Shown here one piece after another: positions 39,775 to 49,187 of a stretch of DNA of 64,000 nucleotides. Under the pieces are notes generated by a model. It did no database searches. It had not been told where the DNA came from and saw nothing but the letters and a program-made list of their open reading frames with translations. The DNA comes from Listeria cossartiae subsp. cayugensis (GTDB lineage Bacteria; Bacillota; Bacilli; Lactobacillales; Listeriaceae): NCBI RefSeq assembly GCF_014229095.1, contig NZ_JAARZC010000001.1, forward strand, positions 992,001 to 1,056,000, in the 5' to 3' direction. How positions within the stretch are numbered: position 1 is the first letter of the stretch; every line of letters starts with the position of its first letter. Position numbers and translations under genes: made by a program.

Positions 39775-40866
39775 ATGAAAAAATCAAATGCTTTTTTGCT
39801 AATTACCTTATTGATGGGATTGGTTTTTATCTCTTTTGGTTGCTCAGAGGAAAAAGAAACGCCAAAAAAGACTACAAAAGAAGTACAAGGTGTTCAAATT
39901 AAAACAAAAGAATTCCAGCGAGTTGTCGGTTGGCTATCAAAAGATTCTGTTTTGTTGCAAACGAAAAAGTCTGGAATTACCTATTTTGATGAACTTAATA
40001 TTTATAACAAGAAGAAACGCACTATCTTTAATACAAAAGAGTCTATTTCAGAAGTTCAAATTAGCCCGGATTATCGGAATGTTTTACTTTATTCTGCAGA
40101 ATCCGACAAAAAAGCGACGATGCGAATAATTGCTTTAAATGATGGATCAACGGTTGCATCTCGAGCAACAAAGCCATTAACGACCACGTTCTATTGGAAC
40201 GACGAATCCCCTGAAAAAATAATGTTTGTAACATATAGTCCAGAATGGGATTTTCAAATAGAGAATTGGGATTATACGTTAAACAAAGTAGATAAAATTG
40301 ATTTAGCTTCTCCTTTTATTTCGTGGTACGGCGATAATTTGGTGTTATCAAACAACAAAGATAAGCGAGATGATGAAGTAGGCAATCTTTATTTACAAGA
40401 TATTAGAGACAACGCAACTAAAAATTTAATTGTGGCTAATATTATGCAATTTGCTGTACACGATAATGTGCTCTTAACGATTGAGAAATCATCTGATGAA
40501 AAATTATTGTACGATTTTAGAACGATTGGATTCCAGAATTTCTATTCTTACAATGCCGCGCGTGAGTATGACGAGTTAGGCACGTTTGTTCCGTATTTTG
40601 ATATGAATTTTGATAAGAATACTTTTTTGACATTTGTTCCATATAAAAGTGCCAAAATTAGCGGCGGACCAAAAGAATATAAATTAGTAAAAATTGATCC
40701 AACGAATAGCAAAGAATCGACAGTGTTAGACTTGATGGATAATCAACCTATTTTATCGTATGAAACAGGAGATTTAGTTCTTTATGGTTATTTATTTGAT
40801 CAAGTTATCGATACAAAAACAGGTAAAATGTATAATTTAATTAACACCCCAACTAAATCTTTTTAA
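39775..40866 (+). CDS. YqgU-like putative lipoprotein
   Basis: A 363-aa exported protein. It has a lysine start, a hydrophobic stretch (residues 7-19) and SFGC ending at Cys23, a plausible though non-standard lipobox, so it is probably anchored outside the membrane. The rest looks like a beta-propeller: repeated short strands with ISPDYRNVLLYS- and FVTYSPEWDFQ-type segments. Position after glcK and before the comG operon matches Bacillus yqgU. No enzymatic motif is visible and function is unknown. Confidence 0.8.
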   Translation: MKKSNAFLLITLLMGLVFISFGCSEEKETPKKTTKEVQGVQIKTKEFQRVVGWLSKDSVLLQTKKSGITYFDELNIYNKKKRTIFNTKESISEVQISPDYRNVLLYSAESDKKATMRIIALNDGSTVASRATKPLTTTFYWNDESPEKIMFVTYSPEWDFQIENWDYTLNKVDKIDLASPFISWYGDNLVLSNNKDKRDDEVGNLYLQDIRDNATKNLIVANIMQFAVHDNVLLTIEKSSDEKLLYDFRTIGFQNFYSYNAAREYDELGTFVPYFDMNFDKNTFLTFVPYKSAKISGGPKEYKLVKIDPTNSKESTVLDLMDNQPILSYETGDLVLYGYLFDQVIDTKTGKMYNLINTPTKSF

Positions 40867-40906
40867 AACAACGAATTCCTGCATTTTAGGGATTCGTTGT
40901 TTTTGT
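40867..40906. terminator. Bidirectional terminator between the YqgU-like gene and the comG operon
   Basis: AACAACGAAT pairs with ATTCGTTGTT with an extra CC/GG pair, flanked by A and T tracts. It overlaps the last codons of comGG on the other strand. Confidence 0.8.
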
Positions 40907-41203
40907 TAATGTGTAACCGTTTTGCAAGATAACCTTACAGTCGAACGTAGCTGAATTACTACCTGTAACCTGACAACCAATAGTGGCATCATCATATTTA
41001 ATTTCAAACTGCTGGGAAAGTTGTGATGTTTCTTTGGCTTCTAGCAATGCTAGATTTAATTTGGTGGAAGCTAAATAATAATTTTGAATCATCTTTTCGT
41101 ATTGGATTTGTGTTCTGAAAATAGAAGCACTTCCAGTAACGATTAAAATGGTAATGAACGCAATGAAAATTGTAAACGGTAGTGTGAATGCATTGGTCTT
41201 CAT
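40886..41203 (-). CDS. comGG: Competence pseudopilin ComGG
   Basis: Last gene of the comG operon, 105 aa. An N-terminal hydrophobic helix (about 8-28) follows a very short leader (MKTNAFTLPF), but the usual Glu at position +5 of type IV pilins is absent, as in other ComGG proteins. The rest is a small soluble domain with two cysteines (CQVTGSNSATFDC) that could form a disulfide. Its ATG overlaps the comGF stop by 4 nt. Assignment rests on position and pilin-like start. Confidence 0.8.
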   Translation of the reverse strand: MKTNAFTLPFTIFIAFITILIVTGSASIFRTQIQYEKMIQNYYLASTKLNLALLEAKETSQLSQQFEIKYDDATIGCQVTGSNSATFDCKVILQNGYTLTKTTNP

Positions 41204-41667
41204 GGTAATTGTTTCGCTTCCGGTAATGGGAATACAGCGGTGTATGTTTTTGTTTGAACGTCTTGGATTTTTAGGTGTAATTGATGTTCTTTTTTTGTTA
41301 GCTGGTAGTCTTTTACTTTAGTGAGTAGCGGCTCGTGGCCTTTCCCATTTACTTGGCGACGAACCAAATCATTGTATTTGGAGTAGGTAATTAAGTCTTT
41401 GCCATTGTGAAAAGAAAGTGTATTACCATTTACTTGGATGTTGCTCGCTTTCTCTAATTCTAATCGAGTTTGAATGAGAAAAAGTTGCCATTCGGTTGTT
41501 TGATCGATATTACTAAGTTGAATCGTTTTGTTGTAGCATTCGAAAAATAAAGGAATGAGTGAACTAATGCTTAAAATAATCGTGATAGATAATATTGTTT
41601 CCAAAAGAGTAAATGCCGAGGAGCCATTTCTATAAGACGCATTTTTCTGTTGATTCATTCTTAGCAC
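41200..41667 (-). CDS. comGF: Competence pseudopilin ComGF
   Basis: A 155-aa pilin-like protein. The prepilin site is SSAFTLLETILS (cleavage before Phe, Glu at +5), followed by a hydrophobic helix and a globular domain. I place the start at GTG 41667 because AAGGAGGT lies about 10 nt upstream; the ATG three codons later is also possible. It overlaps comGE by 38 nt and comGG by 4 nt, typical of this operon. Confidence 0.82.
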   Translation of the reverse strand: MLRMNQQKNASYRNGSSAFTLLETILSITIILSISSLIPLFFECYNKTIQLSNIDQTTEWQLFLIQTRLELEKASNIQVNGNTLSFHNGKDLITYSKYNDLVRRQVNGKGHEPLLTKVKDYQLTKKEHQLHLKIQDVQTKTYTAVFPLPEAKQLP

Positions 41668-41914
41668 AGATTTGAATACCTCCTTGGTAATGAAAACTTT
41701 TAATATAATCTTCCTCATAGTTAATGGGAATACTTTTGTAACGAAGAAGTTCGCTATGTTCGAAAATTTGTTGATACAGTCTACTTGTTTCTTTTTGTTG
41801 GTCTAGTTTTTCAAAAATAGTCAAAGCGGTAGGTAGCAAAAAACTACAGACCATGGAAAATAATAGCAATGAAACCAAGCTCTCCACTAAAGAGAATCCA
41901 TTAATTTTGTTCAA
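41630..41914 (-). CDS. comGE: Competence pseudopilin ComGE
   Basis: A 94-aa pilin-like protein with a prepilin site INGFSLVESLVS (Glu at +5), one hydrophobic helix and a short charged C-terminus containing two cysteines near the end (CAKNESTEKC). The start is taken as TTG at 41914, about 10 nt after AAAGGGG; it overlaps the intact comGD end by 14 nt. Role by family: minor subunit of the competence pseudopilus. Confidence 0.8.
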   Translation of the reverse strand: MNKINGFSLVESLVSLLLFSMVCSFLLPTALTIFEKLDQQKETSRLYQQIFEHSELLRYKSIPINYEEDYIKSFHYQGGIQICAKNESTEKCVL

Positions 41915-42328
41915 TTCTAAAACGCCCCTTTCCAATTTGGAAGATTAGTTTGTAGTTATTGGTCGAACTTGCTAGGCGAATAGTTGAGAAACGGTTAATG
42001 GATCCGTCTGAGCTTGAGAAACGAAAATTTTCTGTTTTAGAATGCGTTAATTTTAAGTGTCTGCAAATGGAATAGTGCTAAGTGATTGCGAGTTAGTTGA
42101 AGCGGTAAGCTGATTTGTAAGTGGATCAAACGAAATGGTAGTATCTTGCTTCGTTGTGACTGCATTTATTTGTGCCAAATAGATGGTCGCTTTAACTTCT
42201 TCTAAGAGTTGTTTTTCTGTAAGTGTTGAGAGGCTGTTGGCGATAGGGAAGATGGTTAGGGTGATAAGCGTGAAGCTAATAGATAGCACGAGTAACATTT
42301 CTAGTAAAGTGAATCCGTTCGTTTTCAT
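41901..42328 (-). pseudogene. comGD: comGD, competence pseudopilin, broken by a -1 frameshift
   Basis: The first frame (42328 to 42053) gives 91 aa with the prepilin site TNGFTLLEMLLV, then stops at TAA after ...IPFADT. The -1 frame continues without a gap from 42056 to 41901: LKLTHSKTENFRFSSS ... FQIGKGRFRIEQN, 51 residues ending at a stop next to comGE. Joined, the two give about 142 aa, the normal ComGD length. One missing T in the run at the junction (ACT-TTA read as AC-TTA) explains it. No slippery heptamer suited to programmed frameshifting is seen. It could be a real inactivating mutation, a phase-variable T run, or a sequencing error. Confidence 0.85.
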
Positions 42329-42648
42329 TTTTTCTCGGAAACATTTCCAGAACTATCTATTTTAATGCTATTTCCATTGGGGCATGACTTTTGATTTGCT
42401 TTTAAATAACCACCGCTTACTAAGTCGCTGACAGAAGGAATCGTATTTTTGTCTAATTGATAAGACTGAACTTGTCCCTGTACCATCGAAATAAATGCCT
42501 CACAGCCTTTGTTATTAATGGATTTGCTTTGCGTTACAATATTGGGAATGGTTAAAAGTAGTAAAACACTAACAACTAACAATACAATTAACATTTCCAC
42601 TAAAGTAAAGCCGCTTTCATCTCGCCAATCTATTTTTAATTTAAACAT
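42325..42648 (-). CDS. comGC: Major competence pseudopilin ComGC
   Basis: Main subunit of the competence pseudopilus, 107 aa. Leader of 13 residues, then prepilin peptidase site Gly13-Phe14 in SGFTLVEMLIVL with Glu18, and a 20-residue hydrophobic helix. Two cysteines (KGCEAF and KSCPNG) match the intramolecular disulfide known from ComGC. The ATG has GGAGG 7 nt upstream; the stop overlaps comGD. In L. monocytogenes the com genes are reported to help phagosomal escape as well. Confidence 0.92.
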   Translation of the reverse strand: MFKLKIDWRDESGFTLVEMLIVLLVVSVLLLLTIPNIVTQSKSINNKGCEAFISMVQGQVQSYQLDKNTIPSVSDLVSGGYLKANQKSCPNGNSIKIDSSGNVSEKK

Positions 42649-42661
42649 TCAAACTCCTCCT

Positions 42662-43693
42662 CTAAATTTGATTTACCATTGAAAACATTGGATATAAAAT
42701 TGATAGGTAAATGGATACTATTAAGATGCCAATAATGATAAAAACTATCGGCTGAATAAATGAGAATAATTTTTCTGTCTTTTGAAGTGATTTTTGATGG
42801 CATAGATTATAATAAAATAAAAATTCTTCTGCTAAATTACCATTTTTCTCCCCATGAATCGCAATATAATAAAGCTCTTTTTCAAATATAGGCATTTTTT
42901 CAAGGGCTTTTGTAAGCGATAGGCCTTGTTCCAATGTGGGAAGTATTCGCTGAGCAATTGCCTGAAAGAATGCGGGTGATTCTTCTTGCGCGAATAGTTG
43001 CATAATGTGCGTTATTGATAGTCCACTTTTGAGTAGATAACCTAGTTCACGTGAAAAGGATTGCGAGTAATGAATTCTTAAAAATTGTCTAATATATGGA
43101 ATACGACAATAAAAGTAAGCTCGATCGTAAGCATTTTTTTGATTTTGCTTTCTGATAATAAGGCTAACAAGGAGAAAAAGACTGAGTAAAAATAAACCTA
43201 GTAAAATTGGCACTTTTTCTAGTAAGAAATAAGTGAAAGTAGTTCCTAGTGAGCCATTACTTGAGAGCTGAGAAAATAAAAGTTCAAATTTGGGCAAGAG
43301 GAAAATTCGAAGCAAGAAGAATACGACGATAACGGTAGAAAATAAGACTAAAGGATACTGAAAAGTTTTCATTAAAGCACTTTTTTCTTCGGATTTTCTT
43401 TTCATATGAATACCAGTTTCATGGATTGTTTGCGTAAAGTAACCATGGCTAGAAGCATAATGAAGCTGTGAACAAATAAATTCAGGAAAGCCGTTTTGCG
43501 AAAGGGCGAAGGAAAAAGAATTGCCAAGCGCAAGCGAACGTATAATTTGTTCATATCGTTTGCTATATTTTGGCGAAGTAATACTTAAATAGCTAATGGA
43601 TGCATCTAACGAGAAACCTTTTTCAAGCAAACTAGCAATTCTAATTAAAAATTCGCCATCGTCTTTCCAGTTAATGCGCTGAAAAAAAGCCAT
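42662..43693 (-). CDS. comGB: Competence type II secretion-like membrane protein ComGB
   Basis: Polytopic platform protein of the pseudopilus machine, GspF/PilC family, 343 aa. Two repeats of the T2SF domain are seen, each with the pattern of three membrane helices in total (about 110-135, 160-185, 315-340), and the motif ALSQNGFPEFICSQL in the first repeat. ATG at 43693 follows AAAGGAG at 6 nt and lies inside the comGA end (23-nt overlap). Confidence 0.9.
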   Translation of the reverse strand: MAFFQRINWKDDGEFLIRIASLLEKGFSLDASISYLSITSPKYSKRYEQIIRSLALGNSFSFALSQNGFPEFICSQLHYASSHGYFTQTIHETGIHMKRKSEEKSALMKTFQYPLVLFSTVIVVFFLLRIFLLPKFELLFSQLSSNGSLGTTFTYFLLEKVPILLGLFLLSLFLLVSLIIRKQNQKNAYDRAYFYCRIPYIRQFLRIHYSQSFSRELGYLLKSGLSITHIMQLFAQEESPAFFQAIAQRILPTLEQGLSLTKALEKMPIFEKELYYIAIHGEKNGNLAEEFLFYYNLCHQKSLQKTEKLFSFIQPIVFIIIGILIVSIYLSILYPMFSMVNQI

Positions 43694-44693
43694 AAGCAAC
43701 TCCTTTCTGATAGACAGATGCTATAGGGGATATTGGTTCAATAGGCTGCTTGTTTGTACGGAAATAGCTGGTTATCTCATGTTTAGTCAACACTTCATAC
43801 AGCGCCGTTCTTTTTTGCTTCAAATGTGTGCAAAGAGGGTGGCATTTTGCGCCACAAAAAGCGCAATGAAGATGAACGAGTCGTTGAAAGCTAATGCCAA
43901 GTAAGCATTGCGCTAATTCTTCAGAGCTAATACCAAATTCAAGCAATCTTAATAAAACGCCATAAGCGTTTCCAGCATGGACTGTACTCAAAACTAAGTG
44001 GCCAGTTAAAGCTGCGCGAATAACTATTTTGGCAGTTTCTGCATCGCGGATTTCTCCAATAATAAGAATATCAGGATCATGGCGCAACACAGAACGAATG
44101 AGAGGTGCATAAGTGATATTTGCTTTTTCGTTGATTTCAATTTGAAGGAAACCAGGTGAGTAATGTTCTACAGGGTCTTCAATAGTAATGATTTGCATTT
44201 CGTCTTTATTTTCTATGGAGGAAACTAAACTATACATCGAACTTGATTTTCCGCTGCCAGTGCTACCTGAAAAGAGAAATAAACCAGTTTGATTTTTACA
44301 CTGTTGCACGATTTGTTTCACAGCTATGGGAAATACGCTGGATTTTAAAAACGGAATAGGAAACTTATAACGAAAAATACGAATGACCATACTCTCATGG
44401 AAATCTTTGGCAGGCATAGTTGAAAGTCGTAAAGCGATTTTTTCAGAAACAGTGTCTTTTTCAAAACTGCCGGATTGAGGCCTTCTTTTCTCGCTTATAT
44501 CTAGGGCTGCTTGGAATTTAAGAAAAGATATTAATTTACCACCCGCATCTAATGGAAGATAGAGAAGGGGAATCAAAGTTCCGTTTACTCTAAGACGAAG
44601 TAAATAGCGGTTTGGTAATGGATGAATATGAATATCACTTGCATTGGCACGGAGCGCTTGAGCTATAATATGGTCTGTTAATTTTTGTGGCAT
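43671..44693 (-). CDS. comGA: Competence pseudopilus ATPase ComGA
   Basis: Cytoplasmic ATPase of the GspE/PilB family that powers pseudopilus assembly. 340 aa. N-terminal PAS-like part with ANASDIHIHPLPN, Walker A SGSTGSGKSS, Asp box and Walker B IIGEIRDAETAK, His box TGHLVLSTVHAG, and a C-terminal cysteine cluster (CAFCGAKCHPLC) that probably binds zinc. ATG at 44693 is 7 nt after AAGGAGG. First gene of the minus-strand comG operon; ComK-like boxes lie about 125 nt upstream. Confidence 0.94.
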   Translation of the reverse strand: MPQKLTDHIIAQALRANASDIHIHPLPNRYLLRLRVNGTLIPLLYLPLDAGGKLISFLKFQAALDISEKRRPQSGSFEKDTVSEKIALRLSTMPAKDFHESMVIRIFRYKFPIPFLKSSVFPIAVKQIVQQCKNQTGLFLFSGSTGSGKSSSMYSLVSSIENKDEMQIITIEDPVEHYSPGFLQIEINEKANITYAPLIRSVLRHDPDILIIGEIRDAETAKIVIRAALTGHLVLSTVHAGNAYGVLLRLLEFGISSEELAQCLLGISFQRLVHLHCAFCGAKCHPLCTHLKQKRTALYEVLTKHEITSYFRTNKQPIEPISPIASVYQKGVAYGFFSAH

Positions 44694-44817
44694 ATGAACC
44701 TCCTTACAAGTCATATTCTACATAACTTCAAAAAAACCTTCACACTGTATAATTTCACAAAAATGAAAACAGAATTTTGCCAGAAAAAAGAGGCATAACT
44801 AACCTATATTTGTATCG

Positions 44818-44861
44818 AAAAAATGATTTTTAGTTATGGGAGTCCTTGAAAAAACTTTTTT
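44818..44861 (-). promoter_or_regulatory. Candidate ComK-binding K-box upstream of comGA
   Basis: Two AT-boxes of the form AAAA-N5-TTTT lie at 44818-44830 (AAAAAATGATTTT) and 44849-44861 (AAAAAACTTTTTT), separated by exactly 18 bp, one of the spacings accepted by ComK in Bacillus. A third AT-box (AAAACAGAATTTT) lies at 44766-44778. A weak comGA promoter (TTCTGT, 17 nt, TATACA at 44751-44746) follows in the direction of comGA, as expected for an activated promoter. Confidence 0.5.
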
Positions 44862-44995
44862 CGGATCCCTTCATTTTTCACAATTTATGTGCATTTAGTA
44901 ACAAACGTATAATCGAACGTAAATATTTCGTTAAAGCCCTTACATTCCGAACCAATATTATAAATAGCGAAAATTTCAGCTTTAAAACTAATTAT

Positions 44996-45024
44996 TTGCC
45001 GAACAATACAACTCATGATAAGCT
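44996..45024 (+). promoter_or_regulatory. Possible gcvT operon promoter
   Basis: TTGCCG (44996-45001) and TAAGCT (45019-45024), 17-nt spacer, about 30 nt before the glycine aptamer. The stretch 44862-44995 between the K-box and this promoter is AT-rich and I see no gene in it. Confidence 0.35.
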
Positions 45025-45061
45025 ATAGAAAAGGCAAATACATAAAAGAATTAGCGGGTGA

Positions 45062-45208
45062 ATGTAAACAGAGAGACTGCGAAAAGCAGCGCCGACGGGG
45101 AAAGCATGTAGTATGTGAAACTCTCAGGCAAAAGGATGTTTACGGGACGCAACTCTGGAGTCATTTTTGTGTTACGACAGGGCTTATGAATCAAATAAGC
45201 CTTTTTGT
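45062..45208 (+). ncRNA. Glycine riboswitch (single aptamer) with terminator
   Basis: Controls the glycine cleavage operon. P1 is GTAAAC (45064-45069) with GTTTAC (45138-45143). Inside, GAGAG (45071-45075) pairs with CTCTC (45121-45125). CTGC-GAAAA-GCAG is a hairpin at 45077-45089, and the conserved GCGCCGACGGGG and CTCTCAGGCAAAAGGA cores are present. The expression platform is GGCTTAT-N7-ATAAGCC followed by TTTTTG (45181-45207), a terminator expected to be relieved by glycine. Most Firmicutes examples have two aptamers in tandem; only one is recognisable here, followed by a short CAACTCTGGAG tail that may be a vestige of the second. Confidence 0.88.
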
Positions 45209-45233
45209 TATGTGAAAAAAGGAGGATATAATG

Positions 45234-46322
45234 ATGACAGAATTACTAAAAACGCCGATTCATCCACTTTATGCAAAATATGGTGCGAAAACCATTGATT
45301 TTGGTGGATGGGATTTACCAGTACAATTTGCTGGAATAAAAGCAGAACATGAAGCCGTGCGAACGGATGCAGGGTTATTTGATGTGTCTCATATGGGAGA
45401 AATTTTGGTGGAAGGTCCTGATAGTACTTCCTATTTACAGTATTTGTTATCTAACGACATAGAGAAAATCAAAGTGGGTAAAGCGCAATATAATATTATG
45501 TGCTATGAAACCGGCGGAACTGTGGACGATTTAGTGGTTTATAAGAAATCAGAAACGGAATACATACTTGTCGTTAACGCGGCAAACACGGAAAAAGATT
45601 TTGAATGGATAGTAAAAAATATTCGCGGAGATGTGACAGTTACCAATGCATCTTCGGAATTCGGCCAATTAGCTCTTCAAGGGCCAAATGCAGAAAAAGT
45701 TCTTTCTAAGTTAACAGATGTAGATTTGAGTGCGATAAGTTTCTTCGGATTTGTGGAAGATGCCGATGTAGCTGGAGTGAAAACAATCATTTCGAGAAGT
45801 GGTTATACCGGAGAAGATGGTTTTGAAATTTATATGCCAAGTGCTGATGCTGGCAAAGTTTTTGAAGCAATTTTAGCTGAAGGTGTCGCACCAATTGGTC
45901 TAGGTGCCCGCGATACGTTGCGTTTAGAAGCGGTACTTGCACTTTATGGACAAGAATTAAGTAAAGATATTACGCCACTTGAAGCAGGATTGAATTTTGC
46001 AGTGAAATTAAAAAAAGAAGCAGATTTTATTGGTAAAAAAGCACTTATTAAGCAAAAAGAAGTAGGTTTAACAAGAAAATTAGTTGGTATTGAATTAATC
46101 GAACGCGGCATACCACGTCACGATTATCCAGTATTTTTAAATGAGCAAGAAATCGGTGTCGTAACTTCGGGAACGCAATCACCGACACTTGGAACGAATA
46201 TTGGTTTAGCTTTAATTGATACTGCTTATGCAGAAATAGGTCAAGAATTAGAAGTAGGGATACGAAACAAGAAAATAAAAGCAAAAGTTGTACCAACACC
46301 ATTTTATAAACGCGCAAAGTAA
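45234..46322 (+). CDS. gcvT: Glycine cleavage system T protein (aminomethyltransferase)
   Basis: Transfers the methylene group from the lipoyl-bound intermediate of the H protein to tetrahydrofolate. 362 aa. N-terminal [31 protein letters not shown], and [14 protein letters not shown] are family motifs; ARDTLRLEA and [10 protein letters not shown] lie in the folate-binding part. The second ATG (45234) has the better spacing to GGAGG. First gene of gcvT-gcvPA-gcvPB; the H protein is encoded elsewhere. Controlled by the glycine riboswitch. Confidence 0.97.
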   Translation: MTELLKTPIHPLYAKYGAKTIDFGGWDLPVQFAGIKAEHEAVRTDAGLFDVSHMGEILVEGPDSTSYLQYLLSNDIEKIKVGKAQYNIMCYETGGTVDDLVVYKKSETEYILVVNAANTEKDFEWIVKNIRGDVTVTNASSEFGQLALQGPNAEKVLSKLTDVDLSAISFFGFVEDADVAGVKTIISRSGYTGEDGFEIYMPSADAGKVFEAILAEGVAPIGLGARDTLRLEAVLALYGQELSKDITPLEAGLNFAVKLKKEADFIGKKALIKQKEVGLTRKLVGIELIERGIPRHDYPVFLNEQEIGVVTSGTQSPTLGTNIGLALIDTAYAEIGQELEVGIRNKKIKAKVVPTPFYKRAK

Positions 46323-46337
46323 AAAGGAGGAAATAAT

Positions 46338-47684
46338 ATGGCAAAACATCGTTATTTACCAATGACGGAACAAGATGAAAAGGAAATGCTTGATGTGATA
46401 GGGGTTAAGTCGATTGATGACTTATTTCAAGATATTCCAGAAAAAATTAGATTTAAACGGGATTATGATTTAAAACCAGCAAAATCAGAACCAGCTCTTT
46501 TACGCGAATTGTCTAAACTTGCTTCTAAAAATGCCAATACAACAGAATATGCATCCTTTTTAGGGGCGGGTGTATACAGTCACTACATTCCTACGGTGGT
46601 AGATCATGTTATTTCGCGCTCGGAGTTTTATACAGCTTACACGCCCTATCAACCAGAAATTTCGCAAGGGGAACTGCAAGCGATTTTTGAATTCCAAACG
46701 ATGATTGCTGAATTAACGGGGATGGACTTAGCGAATTCTTCTATGTATGATGGTGGGACAGCACTTGCGGAAGCGGCAATGCTTGCAAGTGGACATACTA
46801 AACGTAAAAAAATTCTTATTTCTGGGGCCGTTCATCCAGAAAGCACGAATGTATTAAAAACCTATGCAACTGGCCAGCATATTGAAGTAGAAGTTATCCC
46901 AGAAGTGGATGGCAAAACCGATATAGAAGCCCTGAAAAAAGCTCTTTCAGATGATATCGCAGGTTTTGTAGTGCAATATCCGAATTTTTACGGTCAAGTA
47001 GAACCGTTAGCAGAACTAGAAAAGTTAGTTCATGAAAATAATTCTTTACTACTTGTTTCTAGTAATCCGCTATCCCTTGGTTTACTCACACCACCGGGAG
47101 AATTTGGCGCGGATATAGTTGTTGGCGATTCACAAGTATTTGGTATTCCAGAATCATTTGGCGGACCGCACTGTGGTTTCTTTGCCGTAACGACTAAATT
47201 AATGCGTAAAGTTCCGGGACGTTTAGTTGGGGAAACGGTAGATGAAAATGGGAAGCGTGGCTACGTTCTAACATTACAAGCACGTGAACAACATATTCGC
47301 CGCGATAAAGCGACTTCCAATATCTGTTCCAACCAAGCCTTAAATGCACTAGCTTCTTCTGTTGCCATGGCGACACTCGGTAAAACGGGTCTAGTAGAAA
47401 TGGCGAAACAAAATCTAGATAAATCTCACTACGCAAAACAAAAATTCCGTGAGCGTGGTTTTGAAGTGTTATTTTCTGACGGCTTTTTCAATGAGTTTGT
47501 CGTGAAACTTTCGAAATCTATCAAAGAAGTGAATGAATCCCTTTTAGATGAGGGGATTATTGGTGGGTATGATTTAGGATTTTATGATGCCAAATATGAA
47601 AAACATATGCTTGTGGCAGTAACAGAAATGCGTACAAAAGAGGAAATTGATGCCTTTGTGGCGAGCTTGGAGGGTGTAAAATGA
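46338..47684 (+). CDS. gcvPA: Glycine dehydrogenase (decarboxylating) subunit 1
   Basis: N-terminal half of the split P protein; with GcvPB forms the PLP enzyme that decarboxylates glycine. 448 aa. Features: [31 protein letters not shown] and QPNFYG-like [12 protein letters not shown], all typical of GcvPA. AAAGGAGG lies 8 nt upstream of the ATG. Its end overlaps gcvPB by 4 nt, ensuring equal output. Confidence 0.97.
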   Translation: MAKHRYLPMTEQDEKEMLDVIGVKSIDDLFQDIPEKIRFKRDYDLKPAKSEPALLRELSKLASKNANTTEYASFLGAGVYSHYIPTVVDHVISRSEFYTAYTPYQPEISQGELQAIFEFQTMIAELTGMDLANSSMYDGGTALAEAAMLASGHTKRKKILISGAVHPESTNVLKTYATGQHIEVEVIPEVDGKTDIEALKKALSDDIAGFVVQYPNFYGQVEPLAELEKLVHENNSLLLVSSNPLSLGLLTPPGEFGADIVVGDSQVFGIPESFGGPHCGFFAVTTKLMRKVPGRLVGETVDENGKRGYVLTLQAREQHIRRDKATSNICSNQALNALASSVAMATLGKTGLVEMAKQNLDKSHYAKQKFRERGFEVLFSDGFFNEFVVKLSKSIKEVNESLLDEGIIGGYDLGFYDAKYEKHMLVAVTEMRTKEEIDAFVASLEGVK

Positions 47685-49147
47685 ATTTAGAAGAAACAAT
47701 GCCGTTAGTATTTGAACGCTCGATTCCAGGAAGAATTGGTTTTAGTTTGCCAGAAAGTGATGTTCCCGAAACAAATGCCTCTGATTACTTTGATCAAGCC
47801 TATATTCGTTCTACACCAGCAGATTTGCCTGAATTGAGCGAACTGGAAATTATGCGCCATTATACGAATTTATCCAACCATAATTTTGGCGTAGACTCTG
47901 GTTTTTATCCGCTTGGTTCTTGTACGATGAAGTATAATCCGAAAATCAATGAAAAAGTAGCGCGATTCCCCGGATTTGCCAATATTCATCCAAACCAACC
48001 AGAAAGCTCTGTTCAAGGAGCGCTGGAGTTGTTATATGATTTGCAAACAAGTTTAGTTGAAATTACAGGCATGGACGAGGTAACCTTGCAACCGGCCGCT
48101 GGAGCACACGGTGAATGGACTGGATTAATGCTCATTCGTGCTTTCCATGAAAAAAATGGTGATACAAAACGGACAAAAGTAATTATTCCAGACTCCGCGC
48201 ACGGAACAAATCCAGCGTCCGCAGCAGTTGCCGGATTTGATGTTGTCACGGTTAAATCCAATGAAAAAGGACTTGTTGATGTGGCTGATTTGAAAAAAGT
48301 AGTAGGTGAGGATACTGCCGCACTAATGCTTACAAATCCAAATACACTAGGTCTTTTCGAAAAAGATATTGTTGAAATGGCGGAAATCGTCCATGCCGCA
48401 GGTGGTAAATTGTATTACGATGGTGCTAACTTAAACGCAATCATGGCCAAAGTTAGACCGGGCGATATGGGCTTTGATGTCGTACATTTAAATTTACACA
48501 AAACATTCACTGGCCCTCATGGCGGTGGTGGACCGGGTTCTGGCCCAATCGGCGTGAAAAAAGAATTAATTCCATTTTTACCAACACCAGTCCTTACAAA
48601 AAAAGAAGAAGTGTACACATTTGATTACAATTATCCGGATTCTATTGGTCGAGTGAAGCCATATTACGGGAACTTTGGTATTAATGTTCGCGCATATACG
48701 TACATCCGCACAATGGGGCCAGATGGCTTGAAATTAGTAACAGAGTATGCCGTTTTAAATGCCAACTATATGATGCGCAAACTGCAAGAAGCGTATGACT
48801 TACCATTTGACCAAGTTTGCAAACATGAATTTGTTTTAAGCGGTAATAGACAGAAGAAACTTGGCGTTCGCACCGTTGATATCGCGAAACGTTTGTTAGA
48901 TCATAATTTCCACCCACCAACTGTTTACTTCCCATTAATTGTTGGCGAAGCAATCATGATTGAACCAACCGAAACGGAATCAAAAGAAACGCTTGATTCG
49001 TTTATTGATACGATGCTAAAAATTGCTAAAGAAGCAGAAGAAAACCCAGAAATCGTTCAAGAGGCACCTCATAGCACTTATGTGAAACGTCTAGACGAAA
49101 CAAGAGCTGCAAGAAAACCAATTTTACGTTATCAAAAAGAAGTATAA
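47681..49147 (+). CDS. gcvPB: Glycine dehydrogenase (decarboxylating) subunit 2
   Basis: C-terminal, PLP-binding half of the split P protein, 488 aa. The PLP lysine is in [19 protein letters not shown]; other motifs are [26 protein letters not shown] and [13 protein letters not shown]. The ATG overlaps the gcvPA stop as ATGA. A strong terminator follows. Confidence 0.97.
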   Translation: MNLEETMPLVFERSIPGRIGFSLPESDVPETNASDYFDQAYIRSTPADLPELSELEIMRHYTNLSNHNFGVDSGFYPLGSCTMKYNPKINEKVARFPGFANIHPNQPESSVQGALELLYDLQTSLVEITGMDEVTLQPAAGAHGEWTGLMLIRAFHEKNGDTKRTKVIIPDSAHGTNPASAAVAGFDVVTVKSNEKGLVDVADLKKVVGEDTAALMLTNPNTLGLFEKDIVEMAEIVHAAGGKLYYDGANLNAIMAKVRPGDMGFDVVHLNLHKTFTGPHGGGGPGSGPIGVKKELIPFLPTPVLTKKEEVYTFDYNYPDSIGRVKPYYGNFGINVRAYTYIRTMGPDGLKLVTEYAVLNANYMMRKLQEAYDLPFDQVCKHEFVLSGNRQKKLGVRTVDIAKRLLDHNFHPPTVYFPLIVGEAIMIEPTETESKETLDSFIDTMLKIAKEAEENPEIVQEAPHSTYVKRLDETRAARKPILRYQKEV

Positions 49148-49150
49148 AAA

Positions 49151-49186
49151 GAAGCCTTGCTGTGAAATATCACGGCAAGGCTTTTT
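49151..49186. terminator. Bidirectional terminator after gcvPB
   Basis: AAGCCTTGC pairs with GCAAGGCTT, with an inner GTG/CAC stem, flanked by A and T tracts; serves gcvPB and the convergent rhodanese gene. Confidence 0.9.
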
Positions 49187-49187
49187 C

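Noticed and set aside
42040-42060. Programmed -1 frameshifting in comGD
   Set aside because: The bases before the stop (GAC-ACT-TAA) do not form an X-XXY-YYZ slippery heptamer and no downstream pseudoknot is seen; a mutation is simpler.
44846-45028. 60-codon plus-strand ORF beginning TTG-AAA-AAA ahead of the glycine riboswitch
   Set aside because: No ribosome binding site, atypical amino acid composition, overlaps the candidate K-box and gcv promoter.
45015-45215. 66-codon ORF across the glycine riboswitch
   Set aside because: It reads straight through the aptamer and terminator; the RNA signature is far stronger than any coding signal.
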